Assembly: GCA_938002255.1 (NCBI GenBank)
Contig: CALLAL010000034.1
Location: forward strand, 1 to 64,000
Reading direction: 5' to 3'
DNA from: an uncultured bacterium
GTDB taxonomy: Bacteria > Desulfobacterota > BSN033 > UBA1163
DNA: 64,000 bases
The first letter of the stretch is position 1. Each line of letters begins with the position of its first letter. The position numbers were made by a program, and so were the translations under genes. The notes under the pieces were generated by a model. It was given only the letters and a program-made list of their open reading frames with translations, was not told the DNA's origin and ran no database searches. Positions 1-9,363 of this stretch are shown here, piece by piece.

Positions 1-26
1 AACGACCCAATCTGATTTAAAAAAAT

Positions 27-144
27 CCGATTCAAAGGGCATGAGGGCTTCGATGAGGATAACCTTTTATAACCGCTCTTCAAGGTTTTGGAGGAGGAAC
101 GTTCCAACCCTTTTAAACCGAAAACACCCCATCACTGAGGGATG
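27..144. repeat. Dispersed intergenic repeat, copy 1 of 2 (~118 bp)
   Basis: This stretch recurs in diverged form at 46397-46509. Both copies open with CCGATTCAAAGGGCATG, share CTTTTCAAGG-TTTGGAG and CCCTTTTAAACC blocks, and close with CCCCATCACTGAGGGAT. The middle is less conserved. No coding potential is evident and each copy lies in front of a plus-strand gene (korA here, the CMD-family gene there). It may be a MITE-like or structured intergenic element; function unknown. Confidence 0.75.
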
Positions 145-282
145 ACGATCAAAGGGCCCAGCGATGGTGCCACAAGGATAAGAGAGGGATGGGAATAAGG
201 CGATGATGGGTTTGCCCCTTCACGGAAGGTCTATTATAATTCTCAATAAACCGAGGGGGAGAGCCAAAATAAGGAAATCGAT

Positions 283-2007
283 ATGAAGAATGATTGGGTA
301 TCAAAGTTGGTTGGAGATGTGGCAATTGTGCTTTGCGGAGAGGCAGGTCAGGGGATTCAGACGGTTGAACATATTCTCACCCAAACATTGAAGCTCTCTG
401 GATATCATGTTTTTTCAACCCAGGAATATATGTCCCGTATCCGGGGAGGAAGTAATTCCACGTTGATTCGCGTCTCCTCAAGCAGAGTGGCGGCGTCTGT
501 GAATCGCATGGATCTTTTGATTCCCTTCAGCCCAGGAGCAGTTCGCCACCTACAAAAACGGATCTCATCTCAGACTGTTCTCCTGGGAGAGAAAACCCTT
601 TATGAAAAGGAATGCCAGGATTGTCGGAGCATCCATGTACCTCTCTCTCTAATGGCTCAGGAGATTGGCGGGCTAATCTATTTAAATACCGTGGCTATAG
701 GAATGCTGGCGGGACTGTTTCGTGTGGAAAAGGAGTTGCTCCGTCAATATCTCCAAAACTATTTCGCAGGGAAAGACGAACAGACTATCCAGAAAAACCT
801 CCAGGCCATGGGAAGAGGCTATGAGGGGAGTGAAGAGCTCCTCCGATCCGGCAAAATGCAAATTGATTTGATGAAACACGAAGAAGTAAAACACGAAATC
901 TTAATGGATGGAGTGGAAGCCTTAGCCATGGGAGTCATTGCTGGAGGGTGCAATTTTCTCTCCTTTTATCCCATGTCTCCCTCAACTGCCCTTGCCGTCC
1001 ATCTGGCAGAACGCTCCAAAGAGTTTGACATCATTGTCGAACAGGCGGAGGATGAAATCAGCGCCATGAACATGGCAATAGGTGCCTGGTATGCCGGCGC
1101 AAAAGGTCTGGCCTCCACTTCAGGAGGAGGATTTGCCCTCATGGTGGAAGGATTGAGCCTTGCGGGAATGATTGAATCACCCATGGTCATTCATATCGGA
1201 CAACGACCGGGACCCGCTACAGGTCTTCCGACCCGAACCGAGCAGGGAGAACTTCTTTTTACCCTTTTTGCGGGTCATGGGGAGTTTCCGAGAATTATCC
1301 TGGCGCCAGGAACGATTGAAGATTGTTTTTATCTTGGTCAAAAAGCCTTTGAGCTGGCAGACCGCTATCAGGTTCCCGTCTTTATCCTGACGGACCAATA
1401 CCTTCTTGAATCTCATTACAACCTTCCCACTCTCGAACTGTTTCGAACTCCTTTGCAAAAACATTTAGTCGAGACCGGAAAGGGTTACAAACGCTATCTG
1501 CTCACTGAAACCGGACTTTCACCTCGTGGGATTCCCGGTTACGGTCAGGGGCTTGTGGTTCTTGATAGCGATGAACACGACGAGGAAGGTCATATCACGG
1601 AGGATCTTGACCTGAGGATAAAGATGGTTAACAAGCGGCTTAAAAAGATCGACCTTCTGATGGAGGATATCCTTTCTCCCGACCTTATAGGCTCTGAAAA
1701 CTACGAAACCTTGATCATCGGATGGGGATCGACCTATCATGCGATCAAAGAAGCCCTCAACAGGTTGGAAAGGAAGGAGGTTTCATTCCTCCACTTTAAA
1801 CAGGTTTACCCTATCCATCCGAAGGTCCATCACTCTTTGCAAAAGGCGAAAAAAAGAATCATCATCGAAAACAATGCGACAGCCCAATTCGGCCAGCTTA
1901 TTCGGATGAAGACAGGATTAGAGATGGATCATCAAATCCTGCAATATAACGGTCTTCCCTTTACAGCGGATGATCTCGAAAAACGATTGAAATCGATTTT
2001 GGATTAG
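283..2007 (+). CDS. korA: 2-oxoacid:ferredoxin oxidoreductase, fused gamma-alpha subunit
   Basis: Catalytic subunit for oxidative decarboxylation of a 2-oxoacid (probably 2-oxoglutarate) to the acyl-CoA with ferredoxin as electron acceptor, in the cytoplasm. Residues ~12-190 form the gamma domain (GEAGQGIQ near the start, then SRIRGGSNS), and residues ~205-574 form the alpha PYR/transketolase-like domains (YPMSPSTA, EQAEDEISAMNMAIGA). This gamma-alpha fusion of ~570-600 residues is typical of KorA. The ATG has an AGGA Shine-Dalgarno about 8 bases upstream. The beta subunit starts 12 bases downstream, so the two form an operon. No ferredoxin-like delta subunit is encoded here, so an external ferredoxin is presumably used. 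Substrate preference cannot be decided from the sequence. Confidence 0.93.
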   Translation: MKNDWVSKLVGDVAIVLCGEAGQGIQTVEHILTQTLKLSGYHVFSTQEYMSRIRGGSNSTLIRVSSSRVAASVNRMDLLIPFSPGAVRHLQKRISSQTVLLGEKTLYEKECQDCRSIHVPLSLMAQEIGGLIYLNTVAIGMLAGLFRVEKELLRQYLQNYFAGKDEQTIQKNLQAMGRGYEGSEELLRSGKMQIDLMKHEEVKHEILMDGVEALAMGVIAGGCNFLSFYPMSPSTALAVHLAERSKEFDIIVEQAEDEISAMNMAIGAWYAGAKGLASTSGGGFALMVEGLSLAGMIESPMVIHIGQRPGPATGLPTRTEQGELLFTLFAGHGEFPRIILAPGTIEDCFYLGQKAFELADRYQVPVFILTDQYLLESHYNLPTLELFRTPLQKHLVETGKGYKRYLLTETGLSPRGIPGYGQGLVVLDSDEHDEEGHITEDLDLRIKMVNKRLKKIDLLMEDILSPDLIGSENYETLIIGWGSTYHAIKEALNRLERKEVSFLHFKQVYPIHPKVHHSLQKAKKRIIIENNATAQFGQLIRMKTGLEMDHQILQYNGLPFTADDLEKRLKSILD

Positions 2008-2019
2008 GAGAAACAGGAT

Positions 2020-2883
2020 ATGGATACAAATCGATTTGATATGGAAGGATTGGATATTGCCTGGTGCCCGGGCTGTGGCAATTTTGCCATTCTCAGAGCC
2101 TTAAAAGAGGCACTCTCAGAACTGGAGATCGAACCAGAAAAACTCGTCGTCGTTTCGGGTATCGGCCAGGCGGCGAAGGCTCCCCATTATTACCGATGTA
2201 ACCTTTTCAATGGACTCCATGGAAGATCCCTTCCTGTGGCAACTGCCATTAAAGCCGTCAATCCCGATTTAGTGGTCATTGATGAAAGTGGAGACGGGTG
2301 CATGTATGGTGAAGGAGGGAACCACTTTATCCATGCTATCCGTCGAAATCCGGATATTACCAACTTGGTCCACAATAACATGGTTTACGGATTGACTAAG
2401 GGACAGGCCTCACCCACAAGTCCTCAAGGGTTTAAGACCCTTGTTCAAAGGGAAGGCGTTTTCCACGAACCCTTCAATCCTCTCGCCATCGCCATCACAT
2501 TGGGCGCCTCTTTTGTGGCAAGAGCCTTCGCAGGTGATATCGCCCAAACGAAGGAGATCATCAAAAAGGGGATCGCTCATAAAGGATATGCTCTGGTGGA
2601 TATCCTTCAGCCCTGTGTAACCTATAACAAACTCAATACCTACCAATGGTTCAAATCAAAGACTTATTATCTCGATGAATCTCACAATCCTCATGACCGA
2701 CTCGGAGCTCTTCAAAAGGCGTGGGAGACAGAAAAACTCCCCCTTGGAATTTTTTACCTCAACCCCAAGCCAGCCTTTGAAGAAATGTTGAGTGTTTATC
2801 AAGAAAGGAAAAACCCTCTTCCCCAGAGAAGCCCCGATCTTAAAAAACTGGCCGATTGGATTCAATCAAAAAGGGGGGGGTGA
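2020..2883 (+). CDS. korB: 2-oxoacid:ferredoxin oxidoreductase, beta (TPP-binding) subunit
   Basis: Binds thiamine pyrophosphate and a 4Fe-4S cluster, and completes the KorAB enzyme with the gene directly upstream. Visible features are WCPGCGNF at residues ~12-19 (cluster cysteines), the [12 protein letters not shown] segment, the TPP/Mg motif around [15 protein letters not shown], and [18 protein letters not shown], characteristic of the Kor/Vor beta family. The length of 287 residues is normal. GGAG lies 9 bases before the ATG. A strong hairpin follows about 43 bases after the stop and may end the operon. Confidence 0.93.
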   Translation: MDTNRFDMEGLDIAWCPGCGNFAILRALKEALSELEIEPEKLVVVSGIGQAAKAPHYYRCNLFNGLHGRSLPVATAIKAVNPDLVVIDESGDGCMYGEGGNHFIHAIRRNPDITNLVHNNMVYGLTKGQASPTSPQGFKTLVQREGVFHEPFNPLAIAITLGASFVARAFAGDIAQTKEIIKKGIAHKGYALVDILQPCVTYNKLNTYQWFKSKTYYLDESHNPHDRLGALQKAWETEKLPLGIFYLNPKPAFEEMLSVYQERKNPLPQRSPDLKKLADWIQSKRGG

Positions 2884-2925
2884 AAAGTTCGCTTGACCAG
2901 AAAATATCCCACTGAAAGAGAACTT

Positions 2926-2946
2926 GGCTTCACCTGAGGTGAAGCC
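2926..2946 (+). terminator. Hairpin after korAB
   Basis: Perfect 9-bp inverted repeat GGCTTCACC-TGA-GGTGAAGCC, 43 bases after the korB stop. There is no clear T tract after it, so it may be a weak or factor-assisted terminator or an mRNA-stabilising stem. Confidence 0.5.
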
Positions 2947-2969
2947 CAACCCCGTTTCTAACCTCTAAT

Positions 2970-3032
2970 GAACCACCATTCGAAACCTTGTAGAGCGGAT
3001 TGTCCTTGTCCGTTTTTGCAACGGGCGGTTTT
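2970..3032. repeat. Dispersed intergenic repeat, copy 1 of 2 (~62 bp)
   Basis: Matches 25849-25909 with scattered substitutions: AACC(A/G)CCATT(C/T)GAA(A/G)CCTTG and GCGGATTG(T/C)CCTTG(T/C)CCGTTTTT are shared, each followed by CAACGGG. The 3' part can fold (CCGTTTTTGCAACGG) and runs into T8, so the unit could also act as a terminator. It lies between korB and the zinc-ribbon gene. Confidence 0.65.
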
Positions 3033-3218
3033 TTTTACCACTCTTTCTCGATCCTACAGGTGCTTTTGTATTGATTTTCATTTTTTTAGAGTGTTAACAT
3101 TGTTTATAGATCTTGACCAATTGAGTGAAAAGGGAATCCTTCAAAGCGATCGGGAAGATTTTGTTCCAAAGGGGAATTGATCGATTGAGAAGAAATATCG
3201 TTGGAGGAGGTGATAGGA

Positions 3219-3422
3219 ATGGCTGATACAGGAAAAGTGTTTTTATCAGAGGCAGCCCTTAGAGTCCCCCATGAGGGGCACGATCAACATCTATGTGAGC
3301 TTCGGAAAAAAATGTCTCTGGAGGAATATAAAAATTTCATTCGAGACGCCAAATATGTCTGCCAGCATTGTGGTCGTGCTGCAATGAACAGCGAAAATCT
3401 CTGCTTCCCAGAAAAAATTTAG
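3219..3422 (+). CDS. Small zinc-ribbon-like protein (67 aa)
   Basis: Small cytoplasmic protein of unknown function. The ATG at 3219 is preceded by GGAGG at proper spacing; a TTG 18 bases upstream is less likely. The protein carries HDQHLC around residue 20 and a C-terminal CQHCGRAA-x3-ENLCFP block, i.e. at least four cysteines suited to bind zinc. A second gene at 38677-38850 has the same arrangement (H-x-HLC, then CxxCGR-A-x3-ENLCxP), so the two define a family within this genome. The gene sits just upstream of the ABC exporter but shows no sign of a joint function. Confidence 0.75.
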   Translation: MADTGKVFLSEAALRVPHEGHDQHLCELRKKMSLEEYKNFIRDAKYVCQHCGRAAMNSENLCFPEKI

Positions 3423-3432
3423 GACGTCCCTT

Positions 3433-4122
3433 ATGGTCATCATTCGAATCATCGATTTATGGAAAAATTACGGTGAGGATGGGTCGGGTGCCCCTGCCCT
3501 TTGTGGCACAAATCTTGATATTCACAAAGGGGAAATCATTGCTCTCTTTGGAAAAAGCGGCTCTGGGAAAAGTACACTGTTCAATCTGATAGCAGGACTT
3601 GACCGTCCCACCAAGGGGCGAATCGAAGTAGAGGGTCGTGATTTAGAAGACCTTGGAGAAAAAGGAAGAACCTTATTGAGAAGAACGAAGCTCGGCTTCA
3701 TCTTCCAATTCTTTAATCTCTTGCCTACCCTCACCGCCTTCGAAAATGTTTTTCTCTCCCTTGAATTAGCAGACCGATCTAAACCCGAATTGGCTCTCAA
3801 GGCATTGAGAGACGTGGGTTTAGAAGGAAAAGAGCAGAGGTTCCCCAATGAGCTCTCGGGTGGAGAACAACAACGCGTGGCGATCGCCAGAGCCATTGTT
3901 AAAAATCCATCCATCATCCTGGCTGATGAACCAACAGGAAATCTTGATACAAGCACAGGAAACCAGATCCTTGACTTATTGACCCGAAGCTGCCGTGAAT
4001 CGGGAACCACTCTGATGATGGCAACCCATTCCCCTCTGACCTGCCATTACGCAACACGAATTCTGAGGATGGTCGATGGTGTGATCACCGAAGAAACCTC
4101 CTGTGAGGAAATCTCTCATTGA
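3433..4122 (+). CDS. ABC transporter ATP-binding protein (LolD/MacB class)
   Basis: Cytoplasmic ATPase of an export or mechanotransmission-type ABC system. Walker A GKSGSGKST lies near residue 41, the signature LSGGEQQRVAIARA near 139, Walker B ILADEPTGNLD near 160, and the H-loop near 196. The LADEPTGNLD form is typical of the LolD/MacB/FtsE class. The length of 229 residues fits. The stop overlaps the start of the large permease gene by 4 bases, and the AttH-like gene follows directly, giving the arrangement seen in AttEFGH-like operons. The substrate is unknown. Confidence 0.88.
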   Translation: MVIIRIIDLWKNYGEDGSGAPALCGTNLDIHKGEIIALFGKSGSGKSTLFNLIAGLDRPTKGRIEVEGRDLEDLGEKGRTLLRRTKLGFIFQFFNLLPTLTAFENVFLSLELADRSKPELALKALRDVGLEGKEQRFPNELSGGEQQRVAIARAIVKNPSIILADEPTGNLDTSTGNQILDLLTRSCRESGTTLMMATHSPLTCHYATRILRMVDGVITEETSCEEISH

Positions 4123-6608
4123 AGATCGTTACCAAATCCTTTCTCCGCTATCTTCCACGTAGGCTCAGTCTCAGCCTGCTTCAATTGATGGGAGTAGCCT
4201 GTGGGGTCGCCGCGGTGGTGGGCATGACCCTTTCGGCCCAAACCGCTCTCAAAAGTTTCGGTAAGGCGATCGAATTTTTAAGAGGCAAGGCAACCCATTC
4301 CATTCAAAGGCCGGTGGGCCCCATGGAAGAAAACCACCTGGTCAGTTTGAGCCGTGACCCTGCCGTGGAATGGTTCTCTCCTGTGATAGATCGTCAACTG
4401 AGCCTCAAACAGGCTGGACAGGTGCGTCTCCTCGGAATCGACCCATTTTTAGACAGGACGCTTCGACCGGAGATTGCAAGAGTCGAATGGCTGGGCAATA
4501 AAGCTGACGCAACGGAGAATCTTATCAATTTTCTAACTGATGAGAGGGCTGTCTTCCTTGATCACAGACTGAAAGAAGAGATCGGAATCACCACCGAAAA
4601 GACGCTTGAGACCTCAAAAGGTTCTCTTCTGGTCAAAGGGAGTTTTCCTAATCCATCCGGTGAACCCCTGATGATCATGGATATTGGACATGCTCAAAAA
4701 CTTTACCAATTACAAGGGCTCATCGACCGGGTCGATCTGATTTTGTCCGATGAACCCGGATTCCTCTCCCGGTGGAGCAAAGGTTTTCTAATCCAGTCGT
4801 CCCGCCAAAGAAGTGAGACCTTCTCTGGAATGCTTCAAGCATTCCGTCTTAACCTTGAAGCTCTCTCCCTCTTAGCCCTGTTTGTTGGTGTTTTTCTTAT
4901 CTATAACACAGCCATGTTCACGGTTATCAGTCGCAGGAGAGATGCGGGAATTCTGAGAAGTCTTGGGGCTAAACGTTTTGAAATCTTCATGGCTTTTCTC
5001 TTCGAGCTTCTCATTCTTGGTTCGGTTGGAGGCGCATTAGGTGGATGGATTGGCTTTCTCTTAACCAAGCTTTTAACCGGACTCATCGGTACCAGCATTA
5101 GCAGCCTCTATTTTTTCCTCCAACCCGAGCCAGTGGTCTGGTCCATCTGGATTCTGATGATTGGAATTCTCCTTGGATGCAGCGCCAGCCTGTTAGGCGG
5201 TATTATTCCTCTGATCGAACTCATCCGAATCAATCCCGTGCAGGCTCTCAGCGGTCGGGCTGGCAGCCGTAAGAGTTCACGCCGGGCAAAGAAAGTAGCC
5301 CTCATTGGGCTTCTCATTCTTTGGGTAAGTCTCTTTCTGTTTTTTCTACCCGGAAGCCATGTTTATGTGGGCTTTGCGGGTGTTTTTGGTTTTGTTTTAT
5401 CCGCCAGTCTTCTCACCGGAGTCATTCTGCTCATGCTCCACCCCTTCCTTAGAAAAATCCTCGTCCTCCTGGGGGGACTTCCAGGAAAAGTTGCGGCGGG
5501 CACGATTAAACAGAATCTCGGAAGAACAGGAGTGGCCATTGCCGCCTTTATGATTTCCCTATCCATGTCGATTGGCTTGGGAGCAATGATTGGGAGTTTT
5601 CGTCAATCGCTGATCTGGTGGATGGATACTCAGATCCGGGGAGACCTTTACATCGGTAAAATTCTTGAGGCAGAAGTTCCTGAAGACTTTTTTGAAGAAC
5701 TTCAAAAGATAGAGGGATTGGGTGGCATCCATCCCTATCGGAATGTCCAGACCCTTTATCAAGACACTTCCATTAATATCAGTGCGGTGGATGCAAAGGT
5801 ACTCGAAAAATATGCTCGGTTTGGCTGGTTAGAGGGAGGAAACGAAAACTGGGAACCTGTTAAACAGGGGGGAGTGATTATCTCCGAGAGTTTTTCAAGG
5901 CGCTTCGGGGTCAAAACCGGTGACACGATTACACTGGAGGGGCGACAGGGACCTGTTGAATTCAAGGTAGGAGCCATCTTCTACGATTATACCACGGAGC
6001 ATGGGCTGGTGATGATGGATCGGTCCACCTATATTAAGACCTTTGGTGACCGAACGCTCAATAACATCGGTATCTTTATTGATCATGATCACCCCCGCAA
6101 ATCTGAACTCATCCAAGAGGTCAGAAAAAGGGCCAAGGCAAGAGGGCTTCCTGTACTTACCGGTGCTCAACTTCAACAAGAGATTCTTGAGGTGTTTGAT
6201 ACGACGTTTGCGATTACCCGTTCGATGAGGGTGATTGCCATCATCGTCGCCTTCTTCGGTATAGCAGGAGCTTTGCTTACCCTCTTCATTGAGCGGAGTC
6301 GTGAATTTGGAATCTATCGGGCACTCGGTTTTTCCACCGATCAGGTAGCCAAAATGACTTTGATGGAAGGACTTGGAATGGGAATCGTCAGCTTTATCTT
6401 AAGTGTTGGCGTTGGAACGGTATTAGCGATTCTCTTGATTAAGGTAATTAATATCCGAAGTTTCAACTGGACCATCTTCTATTCCCCGGCGCTTAAACCT
6501 TATCTGGTCACCGGTGTAACAGCCATCCTGGCCAGTATCGGAGCAGCGATCTATCCCATATGGAGGGTCTATCGAACCTATCCTCAGATTCAAATTCGCG
6601 AGGAGTAG
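4119..6608 (+). CDS. ABC transporter permease with two FtsX domains
   Basis: Inner-membrane partner of the upstream ATPase. At 829 residues it has a helix near residues 15-40, a periplasmic MacB-like segment, then two FtsX blocks: about 245-380 (three helices, with RRRDAGILRSLGAKR before the second) and about 700-820 (RSREFGIYRALGFS). Between them are further helices near 395-450 and 460-500 and a second extracytoplasmic domain. This is the double-FtsX layout of AttF/AttG-like or YbbP-like permeases. The start is a TTG overlapping the upstream TGA, so translation is probably coupled; an ATG 69 bases downstream is a weaker alternative. Confidence 0.87.
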   Translation: MKIVTKSFLRYLPRRLSLSLLQLMGVACGVAAVVGMTLSAQTALKSFGKAIEFLRGKATHSIQRPVGPMEENHLVSLSRDPAVEWFSPVIDRQLSLKQAGQVRLLGIDPFLDRTLRPEIARVEWLGNKADATENLINFLTDERAVFLDHRLKEEIGITTEKTLETSKGSLLVKGSFPNPSGEPLMIMDIGHAQKLYQLQGLIDRVDLILSDEPGFLSRWSKGFLIQSSRQRSETFSGMLQAFRLNLEALSLLALFVGVFLIYNTAMFTVISRRRDAGILRSLGAKRFEIFMAFLFELLILGSVGGALGGWIGFLLTKLLTGLIGTSISSLYFFLQPEPVVWSIWILMIGILLGCSASLLGGIIPLIELIRINPVQALSGRAGSRKSSRRAKKVALIGLLILWVSLFLFFLPGSHVYVGFAGVFGFVLSASLLTGVILLMLHPFLRKILVLLGGLPGKVAAGTIKQNLGRTGVAIAAFMISLSMSIGLGAMIGSFRQSLIWWMDTQIRGDLYIGKILEAEVPEDFFEELQKIEGLGGIHPYRNVQTLYQDTSINISAVDAKVLEKYARFGWLEGGNENWEPVKQGGVIISESFSRRFGVKTGDTITLEGRQGPVEFKVGAIFYDYTTEHGLVMMDRSTYIKTFGDRTLNNIGIFIDHDHPRKSELIQEVRKRAKARGLPVLTGAQLQQEILEVFDTTFAITRSMRVIAIIVAFFGIAGALLTLFIERSREFGIYRALGFSTDQVAKMTLMEGLGMGIVSFILSVGVGTVLAILLIKVINIRSFNWTIFYSPALKPYLVTGVTAILASIGAAIYPIWRVYRTYPQIQIREE

Positions 6609-7754
6609 ATGGAAGGAAAGCGCAGCGTGATAAAACACCTTAAAAGGCTCTTACTCCTGATAGGATGTTTATGGAGTCTCCTTCTCTGTTATGAAAATCT
6701 TAGGACTGCTTACGCCAGTGAATGGAAGCAGGCTATAGGAGCATGGAAATGGGCTTTTCCAAGAGATCACGGATCGCATCCTGAATTCAGAACTGAATGG
6801 TGGTACTTTACCGGTAATCTTAAAGACGCCTCTAATAACCGTTTTGGATATCAACTGACATTTTTTCGACAAGGGGTTAATCTTAGGGAAAAGGATCCTA
6901 AGTACCCTTGGTCAATCCGGGACATCTATCTTGCTCATTTTGCTCTGACCGATGTATCGTCCAATCAATTCTGGTATGCCGAACGGGTTTCGCGTGAGGG
7001 GCCAGGGCTTGCAGGGGCCTCTCAAGAAAAGATGAATGTCTGGCTTCTCAACTGGAGTGCCACGATGGAGGGCAACCGGATTGAGGGAAAGGCACGCCAT
7101 CAGGGCATGGAACTTTCGCTTCATCTAATTCCTCGAAAACCTCTTGCGTTTCATGGACAGAACGGACTCAGTCAAAAGGGACCTAAAGAGGGCCAGGCCT
7201 CCTACTATTTCTCCTACACCAATCTGGCAACAGAGGGAACGATGAAGACACCTCTTTCCCAATCAACCATTCGTGTAAAAGGAACAAGCTGGTTCGATCG
7301 TGAATTTGGCTCGAATCAATTGGCCCCTGATCAGGTTGGTTGGGATTGGTTCAGCCTCCATCTCTCCGATGGACAGGAGTTGATGGTTTACTTCCTCCGT
7401 AAAAAGGATGGGTCGATCGAACCCTCCTCATCGGGCTCACTGGTGACTCGTTCGGGAAATGCTATCCATCTCAAGCAATCTGATATCAACCTTGAAGTCC
7501 TTGATTATTGGAAGAGCCCTAAAAGCGGTGGAAGATATCCAAGTCGCTGGAGACTGAGGGTTGCCTCGGCAAAAATAGAGTTAGAACTGAACACCCTCGT
7601 CCCCTCCCAGGAACTCCTTACAGAAGGTTCGACAGGGATAACCTATTGGGAGGGCGCAGTGGCTGGCAAAGGAGTTTCAGAAGGCAGACCCATCACCTGT
7701 GAGGGTTACGTGGAGCTGACCGGTTATGCAGGAAGTTTGGGAGGAATTTTCTGA
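6609..7754 (+). CDS. AttH / CrtC-like lipocalin-fold protein
   Basis: Probable exported protein of the AttH/carotenoid 1,2-hydratase-like superfamily. An N-terminal hydrophobic stretch (residues ~11-30) reads as a signal peptide or anchor. The family block RDHGSHPEFRTEWWYFTGNL lies near residue 50, and later SWFDREFGSNQL and VGWDWFSLHLSDG, hallmark segments of the AttH family, are visible. It begins immediately after the permease stop with GAGGAG as ribosome-binding site, so the ATPase, permease and AttH form one operon. The role in the exporter is unknown; a lipid or hydrophobic cargo is an inference from the fold. Confidence 0.85.
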   Translation: MEGKRSVIKHLKRLLLLIGCLWSLLLCYENLRTAYASEWKQAIGAWKWAFPRDHGSHPEFRTEWWYFTGNLKDASNNRFGYQLTFFRQGVNLREKDPKYPWSIRDIYLAHFALTDVSSNQFWYAERVSREGPGLAGASQEKMNVWLLNWSATMEGNRIEGKARHQGMELSLHLIPRKPLAFHGQNGLSQKGPKEGQASYYFSYTNLATEGTMKTPLSQSTIRVKGTSWFDREFGSNQLAPDQVGWDWFSLHLSDGQELMVYFLRKKDGSIEPSSSGSLVTRSGNAIHLKQSDINLEVLDYWKSPKSGGRYPSRWRLRVASAKIELELNTLVPSQELLTEGSTGITYWEGAVAGKGVSEGRPITCEGYVELTGYAGSLGGIF

Positions 7755-8011
7755 TTGTTTAATGTTAAGAAACTTCTTTTGAAAATATAGTCTAAATTGG
7801 CTAAAATTAAGTTCGATGAATAAGCCGAACCCCCGATCCTTCCTTACAAACCTCCGAACGGACTTGCCATGGCATAAAAAGTTATGGCTTTTATTGAGAA
7901 ACAACTTTATTAAAATCAGTCGGTTTCAATCGTGCTGTGGCCATCCAGGAGAACCTGGCTGTTGACAAACCAAAGAAGAAAAGCCTCGTTGAGGCTTCTA
8001 AGAAGAACAAT

Positions 8012-8968
8012 ATGGTGACGGAAAAGAAGATTAAATTGGGGGTCAGCACCTGTTTGCTGGGTGAGAATGTCCGTTATGATGGAGGCCATAAACTGGACCG
8101 GTTTCTTCGGGATACTCTGGGTCAATATGTGGAGTATGTTCCTGTCTGCCCTGAAGTGGAATGCGGGCTCCCTGTTCCTCGGGAGTCGATGCATCTCGAG
8201 GGAAATCCAGAGTCTCCCCGATTGGTCACTTCACGGACCAAGCAGGATATGACTGAACGGATGGTTCAATGGGCAAGAAAACGGGTTTTGGAATTGGAGA
8301 AAGAAGATCTTTGCGGTTTTATTTTTAAGAGCGATTCTCCGAGCAGCGGCATGGAGCGGGTAAGAGTCTACGACAATAAAGGAATGCCTTCCAAAAAGGG
8401 AGTTGGCATGTTTGCAAGGATCTTCATGGAGCATTTTCCGCTTCTGCCGGTGGAGGAGGAAGGGCGACTCCATGATCCAAAACTCAGAGAGAATTTTATT
8501 GAACGAATTTTTACCTTGAAGCGATGGCGAGAAGTATTAGCCAAAAAGGAGGGCCGGGGAAACCTGGTCGAATTTCATACTCAGCATAAATTGCTTATTC
8601 TTTCTCACAGTCCAAAGCATTACCACATGTTAGGAAAGTTGGTCGCTCGGGCAAAAGAGTTTCCTATCCGGGAACTCTTTCAACAATACCAGGTTGTCCT
8701 GATGGAAGCCCTAAAACTTAAAACCACCCCAAAGAAAAACGCCAATGTCCTGATGCACATGATGGGTTATTTTAAGGAGCAATTATCACCTGATGAAAAA
8801 CAGGAGTTATTGGAAGTGATCGAAAACTACCGGCAGGAATATATTCCGCTGATTGTGCCCATCACACTCATCCAACACTATGTCCGAAAATATGATCAAC
8901 CCTACCTGAAGCAGCAGGTCTATCTCCATCCCCATCCTCTTGAGCTCCAACTCCGAAACCATGTCTGA
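8012..8968 (+). CDS. DUF523 (TudS-like) and DUF1722 two-domain protein
   Basis: The N-terminal ~150 residues are DUF523, related to the Fe-S thiouracil desulfurase TudS (STCLLG, RYDGGHK, VCPEVECGLPVPRE). The C-terminal ~115 residues are DUF1722 (YbgA-like; EFHTQHKLLILSHSPKHY). The third cluster cysteine expected in SPSCG is serine here (SPSSGMERV), but an extra cysteine sits in EVECG, which may substitute. The ATG at 8012 puts the domain right at the N-terminus; an in-frame GTG at 7937 would add 25 lysine-rich residues and lacks a ribosome-binding site. Function not proven. Confidence 0.85.
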   Translation: MVTEKKIKLGVSTCLLGENVRYDGGHKLDRFLRDTLGQYVEYVPVCPEVECGLPVPRESMHLEGNPESPRLVTSRTKQDMTERMVQWARKRVLELEKEDLCGFIFKSDSPSSGMERVRVYDNKGMPSKKGVGMFARIFMEHFPLLPVEEEGRLHDPKLRENFIERIFTLKRWREVLAKKEGRGNLVEFHTQHKLLILSHSPKHYHMLGKLVARAKEFPIRELFQQYQVVLMEALKLKTTPKKNANVLMHMMGYFKEQLSPDEKQELLEVIENYRQEYIPLIVPITLIQHYVRKYDQPYLKQQVYLHPHPLELQLRNHV

Positions 8969-8979
8969 AAAAATTAGTA

Positions 8980-9363
8980 TTAAAGGCTATCCAATGGGCT
9001 TCTGATTTCAGAGGGTTTCTTTCGAATGACATGCGTATAGATCATGGTTGTGTTGACATGTTTATGTCCCAGGAGTTCCTGAATCGTTCTAATGTTATGT
9101 CCTGCTTCAAGAAGATGGGTTGCAAAACTGTGCCGAAGAGTATGGCAGCTCGTCCTTTTGGGTAGCCCAGCCTTCAAAACAGCCTTCTTGACCGCGCGTT
9201 GAAGCGCAGAAGGATGGACATGCCACCGCACTACCTTCCCGGTTCCTGGATCAACAGATAGCTTTTCAGCAGGGAAAACCCACTGCCAGCCCCATTCCTT
9301 CGGGGCATTCGGGTATGTGTTGTCGAGGGTATACGGCAGAGACACTTCCCCCTTCGCAGTATA
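8980..9363 (-). pseudogene. intI: Integron integrase, C-terminal fragment
   Basis: Only the last ~128 codons of a tyrosine recombinase of the IntI type remain. The segment [15 protein letters not shown] is highly characteristic of integron integrases. The C-terminal catalytic blocks are present: [11 protein letters not shown] (His and Arg II) and [16 protein letters not shown] (His and the Tyr nucleophile). The catalytic Arg I and the whole N-terminal core-binding domain are missing. The reading frame runs open exactly to 9363, where the terminal inverted repeat of the transposase element begins, so that insertion (with deletion beyond it) removed the 5' part. The orientation, pointing away from the plus-strand cassettes to the right, is the normal intI/array layout. 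Confidence 0.85.

Noticed and set aside
2968..3180. 70-codon open frame after korB
   Set aside because: It lies over the dispersed repeat and a T-run, has no ribosome-binding site and reads like low-complexity Phe/Leu sequence.
3522..4010. 162-codon minus-strand frame within the ABC ATPase gene
   Set aside because: Antisense shadow of the Walker/signature-bearing gene; rich in Ser, Arg and Pro as expected for a shadow.
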